A stretch of DNA of 64,000 nucleotides from Melanocharis versteri (lineage: Eukaryota > Chordata > Aves > Passeriformes > Melanocharitidae): assembly GCA_013397845.1 (NCBI GenBank), contig VZTG01006781.1:1681592-1745591 (forward strand), given 5' to 3'. Under the pieces are notes generated by a model. That model had not been told where the DNA came from and did not search any database. It saw only the letters and a list, made by a program, of their open reading frames with translations. The translations under genes and the position numbers were made by a program. This document shows positions 1 to 11,600 of the stretch, in pieces (positions within the stretch are counted from its first letter, which is position 1; every line of letters starts with the position of its first letter).

Positions 1-1325
1 TATTACAGCAAAGCATGATCTTCTCTCCAATGGCCATAAATGATCTCCAAGTGAATGCTGCTGCATTTTTGTGTCCAAGATTAATCCAAGTTTTTCAGAA
101 AAGTAATTGTCATTTATCAAGGTAGCATCTACACCCCCAGGTCAGAACCGGGGCCCCAGTCTGATAGGTGTGTCCATACAGATAATGAAAACACATTTCC
201 TGTTTCAAAAAGTTCATCATTTGTGTGCAGTCAAGTGTAATGAAAAATAGGTACTAAAGCATTTTTCACGGATTTGAGACACTTTTGACATACTGAGGAT
301 TCCACTTAGCAGCAGATCCCATCTCCACCTGAAACTCCAGCAGTTTCCGTACCCAGGCTTTACTGGCCACACTTCATTTCTCCCAAGCACTAAGTCTCCA
401 CATAAAGATAGGAAAAATTTATGAAGGGGAAAAGGAGCAGGCCATTACTTTCCAAACAAGTTACTGCCCTTCACCACAGCAATTCATGTCATAAACCTTT
501 GCTTCAGTTTCCTGAAGCAGTGCAATATCCTACAAACAAGTGCTTCTTTGAGATCTCTTTCATCGTTCGTTGTTTAGCATCAGAGGTTAGTGAGGCATTG
601 AGGTGTGAAAGCACAGAGCCCTTTTCAGCTGCCAAGAGCTTTTGAGAGGAGATGCTTTACCACCCGAAAATATGTTGTCCTCTTATCTAGTCCTGTTGTG
701 CCCCTTCTCTGTAGTCTTTTGCATCCCCAAACCTCTGCCCATACCAGCAGTCAGGGATGTAGTTTTCGTCAGTCTGGACCTACAGGACAAAATGCCACTG
801 CAGAGTCTTCAGACTCCTCCCCCAAAAAAGGCTTTACTGCCCTGACATTAACAATTTTAGACACATCACAGCCACATGCCCTGTTGGTCATCCTGTTCTC
901 TCCCCATATGCTGAGAAGCAGCACTGTCACTGGGCTGCAGAAGCAGTGCCGTGGTGTGGAGGACCACTGAGATTTCTCTGTAGGAGAAAGGATCCCTTTC
1001 CCTTTGCTCTCAGGGGTAGGTGCCAGCTGCACCGCCTCTCTCTTCGAGGCTGGCATTTTGAATAGTGTGTGTCTTCACTAACCCAGTTGCACTTGGCAAA
1101 CTGCAGCTCTTCAGGCACACAGCAAAGAAAACAATGTTTTATTATCCTCCACCTACAGCTAATGACATCAGAGGGTCAGGCAAACAAAATCTACTCCTTG
1201 CCCTTGCATTCCTCTTTCTCCAGCTTCAGTAAATGCCAGCAAAGTGGCTGTCTCCCCCCCCACACCCCCTTAAGTGATGCTTAGCCTATATGGCTTCATA
1301 CCTGTATGAAAAGGTTTTCCAAAGG
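1..1325. other. Unannotated AT-rich DNA, no gene recognised
   Basis: Several overlapping reading frames of 60-120 codons occur on both strands between about 420 and 1290. None has a recognisable domain, signal peptide or low-complexity pattern, and they overlap in different frames as expected by chance. A short run of C occurs near 1254-1267. I recognise no repeat family here. Confidence 0.6.
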
Positions 1326-1329
1326 CCTG

Positions 1330-1492
1330 CAATAGATCTACAGCTCTGCCACAGGCATCCCTGGGAAGTTATTTATTCCTCTTCCATAGAAAATGGTAAT
1401 ACTCTGTAACTTTCTTTCTCTCACTCCTTGTCCTCTGCCTAGTCTATATGTGCAAAATCTTTGGTCATACATTGACTAGCAAATGAGAGCAT
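1330..1492 (+). mobile_element. Probable MIR-type SINE relic
   Basis: The order of motifs fits the plus orientation of a MIR or CORE-SINE. A 'ctctgccac' block near 1344 is followed by 'cctgggaagttattt', a cytosine-rich 'cctcttccat' and 'aaaatggtaat'. These correspond to the MIR segments around the 'gggcaagttacttaacctct' and 'tgtaaaatgg' positions. The downstream tail near 1430-1470 (a 'gtctatatgtgcaaaatctttgg' type stretch) resembles the 'gtaagctctttgggg' tail seen in sauropsid MIR-like SINEs. Many substitutions are present, so this is an old copy. The identity is from memory of consensus sequences; an alignment was not possible. Confidence 0.5.
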
Positions 1493-1494
1493 GA

Positions 1495-4400
1495 TGTGAT
1501 CGGAGCCTCTCTTATAATTTATATCACTCTAAGTATCCATAGGTGGATAAAACAGATGGGAAAGAACTGTGAGAAGACTGTGATTAGCATAATTGCTAGT
1601 GATCACATCAGACAATCTGCGTAACCACAGTCAAGCATTTTTATAAGTATTGCTAGGGAGATTAATAAGAAAATCAGTGTTGGGAGAGCCACTAAAGCAG
1701 AAGCTATATTTTTATGGGGGTTATTTTAGGGCTCCATACAGGACTGAAATGTAAAAAAAATTCTCAAGGCTATTTGTTTGAAAGATCTTTGTATAAGAGA
1801 AGAAGCAAGTCCAAATACCTTCATTGCCTGCTCACATTTTACTGTGGCCTGTGACCACTTTACAGGTGGTGGTTCCGACATTTTCCTGTCTAAGTATCCA
1901 GTCAGACCCAAAGACATGTAGCAAGGAAAATCAGAGAAAATGGGAAAGAGAAGGAGGAATTCTATAAATGACACTGCAATATTGATTAGGGGCTTTCCTT
2001 TGAGGAAAAATAAAAGAAAAAAAAAAACAAAAACACTGACAAAAATAGGAGTAAACTGTATCAGTCTTAAGGCCTAAGAAAGGATTTTGTGTGGAACTAA
2101 GCCAGCATCGGCCAAAGCAGCCTTCAAAGGGCTGCCGGGAAGGAGGAAGCTGTTGGGATAGAGCATGGGGTGGCCCTCGCCAAGTGGAGCAGGCTGAGCT
2201 TGTCGAGACTTGCCTGTCTCTTACTGTATGTAGAGGTGTACAACAGGGCAGACTGGGGGAAATATTCATGTTAAGATCCAAAGATGTACTTAAAACCCTG
2301 AGAGATACAAATAGAAAATCCCCAGTAATCAGGTGTGCTGTAAGCACCTGGATTTCCCACTGGCTTGCTCTTTGAACTAGGAATCATCAGCAGCACACTT
2401 GCTCATTCCACGCTGTCTGCAGTGTATCAGAAGAAGCTTTTGTTTCTTACCCTGCAGGACAAGTGCTGAGAGCAACAGGGTCCCAGTATGAGCTGGGCTA
2501 CTGGGTGTTAGTGCATTACGAGTACTTATGATGCTGGCTTTAGAGTAGAGCTCAGTGAGAATTCCAGTATACAAAACTGAGTCTTTTTTTGTGAGAAGCT
2601 GTCATACTTGCACTTATACACAACCCCTGAAATTCAGCTGGACCAATGTCCCAACCTTGCACATGTGTCTTTTCACTTGGTCCACAGAATTCCTTCCTGA
2701 TTTTGATAAGATATAAATTGTTGCTTTTGTACTATCCAGCTGTACCCAAAACTTTTCCAGCTTACACTTCCAAGGAAAATTTGGCAGAAAAATTTCACAC
2801 TAAAAAAATAAAGCATACAAATGATTCTTAGGTATGAGTTTTCTATGGCAGTCTTGCAGAGTAGAAGCAGATACTACAGGAAATGCAGCTGAATTGGGCC
2901 AAGTTCCCCCTCAGATGTTTTTCTCCTTGAAGTTCACTTCTCAGGCCCTAACCAGGACAGAAACCCTATGGACAGGACACAGGCACAGCTGCTCCCTAAG
3001 TCTGCACACAGCATCCCCAAATCACCGCCCATGCTCAGGGGAGTAGGATTTTTCACTTCCATGGACCAATCTTTTCCATTCTGCACCCACACATGGCTGT
3101 GGTGGGCAATGGGCAAGCAGCATTCATTCTGCATGCAGGTACTGAGGGCTCTGGCTTCAGGTTCTGCCAGTTATCCACAATAGGGGATTACCACAGTAGT
3201 TCCCAGCAGCATCTGCATTATCCTCTTTACTTCCTCTACACCTTGTCATTTCTTAATCTCAGGAAGAAATACAAATCATCGCCCTCTGTATGCAGGTTGC
3301 TTAATATCCACTTCAGCCCATGGCAACATCTCTATTTCTGTTTTGATTCATCAACATCCACCAAGAACTTTCTAATGGTCTTTTCTTCATCCCTTGCTTG
3401 ACTGTGTCAGCTTTCTCTTTACATTTCCCCACCAGCTCTTCTCTTCAAATTACCACGCATGTAAAGTCTCATCGCTTCCCTTTGCTTTTTTAACCTTTTC
3501 ACACTATAACTGTCCTCTTGCAAACACTGCACTTCAGTTGCCATATGGTGACTGACCTCAGCACCTTGCTGCTGTTAGATTTGCAAACACATACCCTCAT
3601 AACCTCCCCATGCTGCCCATCATCTTGTCTTCTTCAAAATTATTAGCCTTCAGGTAATAACCACAAAAAATATAAAAAACAAAACCAATACAAACCTAAC
3701 TGTAACTACCAGTGAAGCTCGTATGTGTATTCACTGCACACACCTAAAGTACTTGAGGGAAGACATTTTGTTTCACCACCTTTTCCCAGGACCTACCTCT
3801 CTGCCGCCATGCAACAAAGCCGAATAAATAGGTCAGAAAATTAAATATTGACAGTTCTGCAGCTAGAACTGACCCCACTTGGCAGTGGTGTCACTTGTTA
3901 GGTAATCTTAATTACAAGTTCACACACTAGGTTTTTTTCCCTTTAAAGGAATGTTTCCTTACAGAGTGCACAGCACCGATGCGCAAAGAGAAAGACATGG
4001 CAGCTTAGAAAGTGTCATTTGTACACGTGCTCTGACTTCTCAGCTCAGCAAAGTTATTAGCAAATGCAAGCGTGCCTTTTCTAGTGGGAACATCAGGCAG
4101 CTAGTCCAACATCTATATGCCCAACGTCTATATGCCCTTTAATTAATAAAAGTGCACCCTACAAGGCCTTCTTTAAGCTTTTCTTTTCTTATCCTTCAGG
4201 CACCCCTGAGGGACAACGCACAGACCTCTGAAGTCCCACAGAGGCAGGAAATCTGGCACTGACTTTCCTGTGGTGCTCTCCCACACCGGCCTGGCCCCTG
4301 GCCCCTCTGCCACCATGCCAGCACTGGTCTGACAACCACCTGCGCCTGAGGGGTGGGAATCACAGAGCAGAAGAGAGGCAGCTCCGATGAGATTCCCAAA

Positions 4401-4920
4401 CTCAAAAAAGCCCTGCTAAGCGGCACACTCCCACTCTCCCTATGTGCATCTTAGCACTGCAACCTCTTCACATCTCACGAGCTAGTGTGGAACAGATGCG
4501 TCCCCCCGTCAGGAGGCAGCGACACCCCTCCCTCCTCACATGACTCATATGATGTCAGAGTTGTCCTTGTCACCGACCCCAATTCAGGCTCACACGTCAA
4601 GGACACGCTTGCTTGGTGGATCCTCAGCATGATGGATAATCCATCCCCTCTCATTTGGGTTTCCTACATCCCAGCTAGCCACAGAAAAGAGAGGACTTTT
4701 TCTAGTTGAGGAAACTTGGCTCCTCTGGCAGTTCCAGTGGCACAGCCCTGCCGAGATATGCTGGCAGAGGCTGCAAGGTTTCGAAGCTTTGAAAGCTAGG
4801 TCAGCATCTCCCTGTACAAAACCAATGCCACCCTCAATCAATGTCCAATACAGAGAGGCAAACGATTTTTATAGAACAGTCATGTACTTTCATGTGATCT
4901 AATATTAGCTGTGCTGTATG
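1495..4920. other. Unannotated DNA, no gene recognised
   Basis: Open frames here reach 138 codons (minus strand, 1931-2347), but no frame shows a recognisable domain. Frames overlap on both strands and do not share a consistent structure. Short A runs occur near 1752, 2010-2030 and 2800. The stretch 3200-3650 is pyrimidine-rich on the plus strand and could be a very degraded minus-strand LINE, but I could not match it to a family. Confidence 0.55.
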
Positions 4921-4924
4921 TAAT

Positions 4925-5150
4925 TATTTTATGTAGTACTCTGCGTTCTGCTTGCACTCCCATCGATATGTCTAGTAGATATTTGTAGTTCCCTAGTAAT
5001 TTAATAGCTAGTTTGTGCCCTAAAGCATAAAAACATTTCTACCCTATCTAAAGTAACCGTGGGTGGTGTTATCCATATAAAATCTTTGAGTCCTAATGAG
5101 CTTTTGTTCTCAAGTTATAACCCAAAAATATATCACCCGGCTGTTCCGTT
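4925..5150 (-). mobile_element. CR1/L3-type LINE fragment, minus strand
   Basis: The plus strand reads like the reverse complement of the CR1 region encoding the C-terminal part of the second reading frame. Recognisable landmarks in order are 'tttgtagttccctagtaattt', then 'agctagtttgtgccctaaagcat' (near 5008-5030), then 'atccatataaaatctttgagtcc' and 'gagcttttgttctcaa'. The same order is found in amniote CR1 consensus sequences. The copy is truncated on both sides and heavily substituted. CR1 is the dominant LINE of birds and other sauropsids. No intact reading frame remains. Confidence 0.62.
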
Positions 5151-5865
5151 CTCTGCTAAAGATCCTCGCTATGATGTGAAAGGAAAAGAAATTAAAACCT
5201 TAGATAAATGTGTTTGATCTACCACAAAGAGGGAAAAGACATCCCCTCTGTATTGTCTCTTGTTGGGATTTTTTCACAGACCCATTTTCTGTTCCTTGCT
5301 AACTGGTTAAAGGCTGAAGATGAGCTGCGTTTTTGCAAACCCTGATCTGGAGACAGCTGTGGCCTGAGCTGTGCAGGAAGGAGCAGCACATTGGTCCTGC
5401 TGCCCCAGACTGAGGTGGCAGGAGCTGCTAGAGCCTGGACATGATGCTAGAAAGCAGTACGGTGTTTGGGGTTCCTAAGGGGTAAAAGGCAGCAAGTTCC
5501 CATGTCCTTGAAGGAATGTTGTTAAGAGACCTCCCACCCTCCTGCCTGGGGCGGAGGAGGCTCTGAGACGTGCAGGGAGACACTGGGGAGAACAGGTCTC
5601 CCGGGCTTTCCACTCTGCGGCAAGAAAAGCCCGTCCCTTGCCCGCAGTGAGGCTTTGTTTCACCCTCACAACAATCTCGTTACTGTGAGTAACGGGGAGT
5701 ACGGCGATGCCAGCATGTTCCCTTTGCCTCTTCCTTAACTTGTCTTTATTCACAGCCATGGAGGCAGGCCAGAGCCAGGCACTCACCAGGAGCCAGGCTC
5801 AAGCCTTCCTTGGCGTGCCCACCTCTGCTCTTTAGGAGAGGGTACAGGCTGTACAATACATCATC
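5150..5865. other. Unannotated DNA, no gene recognised
   Basis: Overlapping minus-strand frames of 60-100 codons lie at 5428-5786 in a moderately GC-rich stretch. They have no recognisable domain. No repeat family was recognised with confidence. Confidence 0.5.
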
Positions 5866-5869
5866 TGTT

Positions 5870-6095
5870 ATGCAATGATACCCGGCGCATGGTTCCGCTT
5901 TGCTTCCCGGCGGCAGGAATATATCACTCCCCCTTTCCCTTCCCTTCCCCTGCCACCCCATCCCCCAGCCCCATTCATCCCCACCACTCGCTGTTTACTA
6001 CCGAAGCCCTGCAGGTCCGTCAGGAGCACCCCGGTTCGCAAGCAAGCGGCCGCACGAGTTGCGGTATTTTGGCCAGGGGAGGAGGCGTGCCAGGG
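5870..6095. other. Small CpG-rich patch
   Basis: About fifteen CpG dinucleotides fall within roughly 220 bases, against a background that is CpG-poor. It includes an 8-bp NotI-type palindrome (gcggccgc) at 6046-6053. A C/T-rich tract lies inside it at about 5930-5975. The patch supports short open frames on both strands at once, which is typical of GC-rich sequence and not evidence of coding. It could be an orphan CpG island, a weak promoter of a non-coding RNA, or simply undecayed CpG. No TATA box, splice pattern or protein match supports a gene. Confidence 0.4.
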
Positions 6096-6099
6096 AGCC

Positions 6100-7510
6100 A
6101 ACTTGTAAGAGGGATTTTTTTGGGGCCCGTTTCAGTTCTGCTACTGCTCTCCAGTAAATAGTTGCACTCTACCGCTTGCACCAGGCCTGAATGTGCCTGG
6201 CCCTACTTACTCCCCATCGCATTTGGTTATCTTATATTTTAAATAAAATTAGAAGTGTGAGAAATAACACTGAGAGAGTTTATCATCCCAAAGGAAACAA
6301 AAAGTGTTCTGTCAGCCAGGTTGCAAAAAAGCCCAAGATAAAATCCCTGGATGAACATCTTCTGAAACACCAAAGAAATTTGTACACAGTTTTGACCTTA
6401 GAGGTAACATCCATCTCCAAACACACAAAGGAAAGTGCCTCTGATGGTAAAACCCAGCTGCTTTATTAAGAGTGAACAGCAAGTCAAAGATATCCAGCTA
6501 GAAAGAAAATAATTCCCTGTCCCATCAAAGCAACAGGTAAAAAGTGCCAGCAAATCCTGTCTGCTCTGTTCTAAAGAGATTTCTTAGTATCTATGCTTTG
6601 AAACAATGAAATCTAGATACAGTGTTAACTGTCACTAGAAAGTAAATGAAGACAGTGGAAATTAATTCTTCCACTCACAGTTAAGAAAGATTCTGGCGTT
6701 CAGCATTATCAGTAAATCCCAGAAGCAGCAATCAGCAGGTAATCTGTTCAGTGTAACTAGATAGTGCCATCACATACAAGGATTTAAGAAATGAATCACC
6801 CCAGAGAGATACCAATTACAAGATAATCAACTTCTGCCTTCTGTGATTGTGGGGAAAACTCTAATAAAATCGTAATCCCATCCTTGCCATGCCACACCTT
6901 GTAGCACCTTTCCTTATTGCTTGAGCCAAACAGAGATATGAGAATCAGGCATTGGTGAGGAAATAACTGGTTTGCAAAATAAACAAAAAATAAAAAGCAC
7001 AAATATTTGACTATGGAAAATCTGGTCATTTCACTGTTTTTGTAGGAAAAACCTCAAGATACTGTGTCATAGATAACAGTCAAGTGATTATCACACTCCT
7101 TTGATTAGCTCAAGGAATAAGGCTTAAGATTTTGTGAGTTTAGAGGAATACTGTCTCAAAGTATCTCCAGCATCTCAGGTGAAAACTCTTGACAACCAGA
7201 GAAAAAATAACCACATTCTCCCAGAAAAAGCCATTCTAACCACTGAATCTTACAGCAAAAAATTAATCACAATTGTTGAGTTTATAGAAAGAAATTCCTA
7301 TCTCAACAAAATGTATTGTTCTATCACTAGAATTGTGTGCACCCTGCTTTACGAGCGTAAGTATTTCCAGCACAGGCTTTGCTGTGCTTGCGGGAGCACA
7401 GAGGCTGCTGAGCTGTTTGGGAAAGTTCTTTGAGGAAACAGCTCAGCTGCAGACATCTGCACCAGCAAGGAGGCTCTACCCTTTCAGCATGTTTAACATT
7501 AATCCACAGT
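6100..7510. other. Unannotated AT-rich DNA
   Basis: No gene or repeat was recognised. Frames at 6191-6469 and 7134-7433 on the plus strand are about 90-100 codons but show no domain or motif. Confidence 0.55.
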
Positions 7511-7512
7511 AT

Positions 7513-7637
7513 TAAAAAAACAAAACAAAACAAAACAAACAAAAAAAACCAAAACCACCCCAAAACCCTGGGATACTCAGGAGCAGAAAAAAGTTGAATA
7601 TTCATCTCAAATGTAAAACAAAACAAACAAAAAAAAG
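7513..7637. repeat. A-rich simple repeat of the (AAAAC)n kind
   Basis: Two A/C tracts, at about 7513-7566 and 7614-7637, are built from runs of A interrupted by single C (CAAAA and CAAA units). They are separated by about 47 bases of ordinary sequence. Such tracts are common as degenerated poly(A)-derived microsatellites. I could not identify an adjacent SINE or processed pseudogene body. Confidence 0.8.
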
Positions 7638-8049
7638 AACAGAGTAAGAGTGACTAATACAACTGCACATGACTACAATACACCTGTGCCTACAGAACCC
7701 TCCTCTGAGAGTGCTGAGGAAAAGACCCTGCAGCCCCTTTTTTCAGCCTCAACCACTCAGCTCTTTCTGATGAGCTGCCAGATACTTGCCAGGGCTCCTC
7801 TCTGCCCCAGGACTCCTCTCAGCCTCAGGACCTGTACTTCACGCATGCCCTCTAGCACCCAAGTATGCACACCCAGCTCCATTAATAAGGAGAAGGACCA
7901 AAAAAATACCTTTCCCTCACCTCCCACCTTTTCCCCCCATCCCAGCTCTCTCCCTTACTATATTTTAGTGGAGAGGTTGAAAAAAGCATAGCAGCTGAGC
8001 ATCTGACAGCCATACAGGCACAGTCCTATAATGATAAAGGGGGTGAATA

Positions 8050-8390
8050 AATGAGTTGTATTCATCCTCTGTATCCTACAACTTCACTGTCTGCTACTCT
8101 TGGTCCTTTTTAATTTCTTGCTATCTCACCCCCTTTTTTCTCTTGCTGCTTCTTTCTCTTTTCCTTTGGCTTTGCAGCTTTGGTATCTTTCATATTTGGG
8201 GGAATGCATTCTTTTTTCTTTCCCAAATGCACTCTACTCCTTTCTCAAATCTCTTCCAAACACCCGCCCTCTACAAATATAAGCATCATCTCTCCTCATT
8301 CTTATTACAATGAACTGCTCTGCTTTGTTATGCCTTGCTCACACTGCAATCTCTATTTTATAGAGCATTTATGCCACCGTGCACATAATA
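8050..8390. repeat. Pyrimidine-rich stretch
   Basis: Plus strand is strongly enriched in C and T, giving three overlapping hydrophobic frames (8056-8395) that reflect base bias, not membrane proteins. The sequence directly precedes a CR1-like 3' end in minus orientation, so it may be flanking or target DNA. No family match was found. Confidence 0.5.
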
Positions 8391-8489
8391 CATAACTGAG
8401 CATTTCAGCATGGAAGCAATTGTCTCTTACACTGAAGTAAATCTGGAATTGACAGTTCTAAAATGCTTATAACTGCAGGACTGTCTTTC

Positions 8490-8600
8490 ATACACTCACA
8501 GATTTTAAGGCCAGATGGGACCATTAGATCATCTAGTCTGAGCTCATCTGAAAACCTGCTCTGGTTCTTCCCTAATAATGGGTGTCCATGCGATGCCATC
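8490..8600 (-). mobile_element. 3' end of an old CR1-like retroposon
   Basis: The plus strand carries 'ttaaggccagatgggaccat' followed by 'tagatcatctagtctgagct' (about 8507-8547). This matches the reverse complement of the 3' end shared by many old sauropsid CR1 copies, in which a 'gaccattagatcatctagtctgac' block is the hallmark. The distal part after about 8560 is not recognisable. An open frame of 149 codons at 8463-8912 runs through this repeat and is therefore not considered a gene. Confidence 0.62.
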
Positions 8601-11600
8601 AGGACCTACCAGCACAGCATCCCGGGATTCGTGTTTCAGTTGTCACTATGCACAGTGCAGCCAGCGTATCAGCTGCATGAAGCATCCTTCCAACTCCAAA
8701 CCGCCAAGGCACTCAGCAACTACCACCTTCCTCCGGCAATCCTACTTGCACAAAGGAAGCAGGTAGGTAAGAAGGGAGATAAAAGGGAAATTGGCCTTTT
8801 TAGGAAAAAAAAGCCTCCAAAGCAGTCCTCAGAAAAATCACATATACCATTTCTGCCATTCCTATTGCAACATGGTCGAAATTTCAGGCACAAGCCTAAA
8901 TCAAAACCATAAACGTTCCTGCACGAAGAAGCTAACTGAAACACAACAAAATAAAAGTGCACATGCAGTATCATCTGTGTTCACACTCCATAATCCTGGC
9001 TGATCTTACGTCATATTTTACATTTCCTTAAAATCCACATCCTATTTTTATTTTTCACCTTTTAATACTTACTAGAATTATGTTTTTTACATTATCATAT
9101 GACTCTGAAAACCTAAATAATTTATTTACATTAAGTTCTCTAGTTCTATTTAAAAAGCTAACAGAAATTCTTGCATTCGGATTACTCTGGTATATAAACA
9201 GGGCTTTGCCTTCAATAAATCCATGTGCCTCGCATGTACAAAATAAAACACACTGAAAAAGTCTAAGATCAGTTAAAACCCTGGAATTTACACTGACTTA
9301 AAGAATTTAGTAAATTATCTAATTTGGCTGCACATAATGGGAATTTACAAGTAATTTATCTATATGTCCCCATAATTTTAGTATCTCCCAAGGAGATGTA
9401 GGAATTTTCTTGTTTGCTTCCAATCCACGTTTTTTTTGTGTGTAGGTGTGTTTTAATGCCTTTTCCCCATTTCTGGTGTGTGTATCTGCATGAGAATATG
9501 CACAATTATCATCTTTAAAAGGCTAACTTAAGCATCCAAGTTTTAAAAGGAGTTCTCAAAGGAAAAGCTAATTTATACTTCATTCCTTGACTACTAACTG
9601 CATTGGGAAAGTAGAAGTAGAATCAAATTATTTTTGCCAACTGATTGCTTTCAGAAATTTTTACACTAGCCAATATGCTAATTTCTTAATGAAAACCATC
9701 CTGGGAATTTATTAAACTGTTCATACTGAAGAAAATTACTTTCATTTACATTGAAAAGTGAAATATCTATCCTGACCTATATATGTGCTTGCCAAGATTC
9801 TATCTCCACTATACTTGGGGTCTTTACCATGCTATCACCATGAAGAAGAGCAATTTCTCCTCTTTGTTTTGGTTGGTTTTTTTTTTTTTAATAAAAAGGC
9901 AAATAATAGGCACTGCCAATAGCCATTGTTGACCCAAGTCAAAAGTGTTTGAAATTAATTTATCCGCTTTGGATGGTGTATAAATTTCTCATTACGAGTG
10001 TCAGTGATGGACAAGAAACCATTCCAAAAAATGTATTGGGTATCATGCCAAACTCTGTAATCAAGGTCTCTTGCAGAGACTCTGGAGTATACAAAGGGTT
10101 TCACACAGTCAGGAGCGTTAGCTATGCATGCTTTCCCGTTGCCCGGGCTCAGCCAAATACTCTGTGAGAACAACACGTATATACACTTTGTTTTATTATG
10201 CCTCGCAGATGCTTTTTTTGTTTTATATTTCAAGCTTTGTCAGGTCTAATGTTTGTTCCTTCTTCATCCTTCAGCCCTCACTCTTCGCCCCGCATGCCCC
10301 CCCCGCCCCCCAAATTTCGGAACAGCTTCCTAGACAGACCCGGTATCGATTACATAAACTGTCTTTCTTGGAAAGTAAAGAGGGGGGGTGGGGGGTTGTA
10401 TTTGGGATTTCTTCTACTTGCAACTGAAAATGGCAGCCATTGAACAGATCTGGTCAATGACAGTAAGAGAATAAGCCCAGCAGAAAGTGGTAATATATTG
10501 TGTTACACTTATGCCAACTTGCCAAGTCAAGTTCTTTTTCTCAAGCGCATGTACAGTTTGTTCTTGCTATCCTCAGTTAACTCTGCTTTCTGAATAGAGG
10601 AGATGGGAACTGCTCAAAGGCCACAATAGCATGTTCTACTTAAGGTTTCCTCTCCACACTAACCATTGTGGATAGCACTCTTTACAGTCAAGCGCTCTTG
10701 AATAAGAAAGCTCTCATTAAGGAGATGAAGCTATGTTTTCTTTACCTTGCAAGAATTCTGTAAAATGAGATTTTCCTCATTACAGGCAAAGTACCTGCTG
10801 CTAAAAAGCAGCACAAAGTTGGCTCTATTTCCTTGAATGGATTTGAAGCTGCCTTCAAAACTAGCAGCAAAAGAGCATCAAAATGACAATATTGTACAAG
10901 AAATGCATCAGGAATGAGCGATTAATCTAAGTTTCTATGGGAACGTGAAAAATGACATATTGGATCAGATGAGTGGCCTGCTTAGTCCAAGATATTCTGT
11001 CAGCTAATACTGCGTACCGCGGCAAGCAAAGGCTTAGTGCCCCATAGCAAACAACTATCCCCAAAACCCTAGAAAACGCAGGTAGGACGGCTTAGCTTGA
11101 GAGCAAAGATCAGTTGATGCTCTGAGGCAGGAGGGCTGAGATACATTTTGTAGCTGGTGTACACGGTAAAAGATTACAGGCAACGTTGCTAAAGCAAATA
11201 CCATTTTATTCTGATTTTTTCCGTCACTCAACCTTGGTAGCACTCCCCGTCTCAAGCTGAGTTTTTCAGGCAAGGGAGCCTGCCAAAGGGTGGGTGGCTT
11301 AAATCGCAATTGGATCCAAATTTTTATAGGGCTTTGGGGTTGATTTTTTTGTTTAATAAGGAATAGAAAACCCACACACTCTTCAATATTGTGCATTAGA
11401 ACTGTCAGGATGAAGCCTGATGTAGCAGGTACTAATTTTTTATTTTTTATTGCTTTACAAAATACTGCTTAAAAAGAAGACACATATAAAAAAAATTTGC
11501 CAGTGCAAGGAAGGACAAGGATGGATCTTTGATTCAACTAGCTATTCAAAGAGGACAGCAACAAATGTCAGCGCAGAGTATTTACTGCACAGCAATTTTC

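Noticed and set aside
5640..5710. Possible MIR fragment ('caccctcacaacaatctcg')
   Set aside because: Only a short block resembles MIR and the flanking blocks do not follow in order.
8056..8395. Three overlapping hydrophobic frames resembling membrane proteins
   Set aside because: Hydrophobicity comes from the T/C-rich composition; the frames overlap one another.
8463..8912. Open frame of 149 codons, plus strand
   Set aside because: It runs through a CR1-like 3' end and overlaps a long frame on the other strand; no domain.
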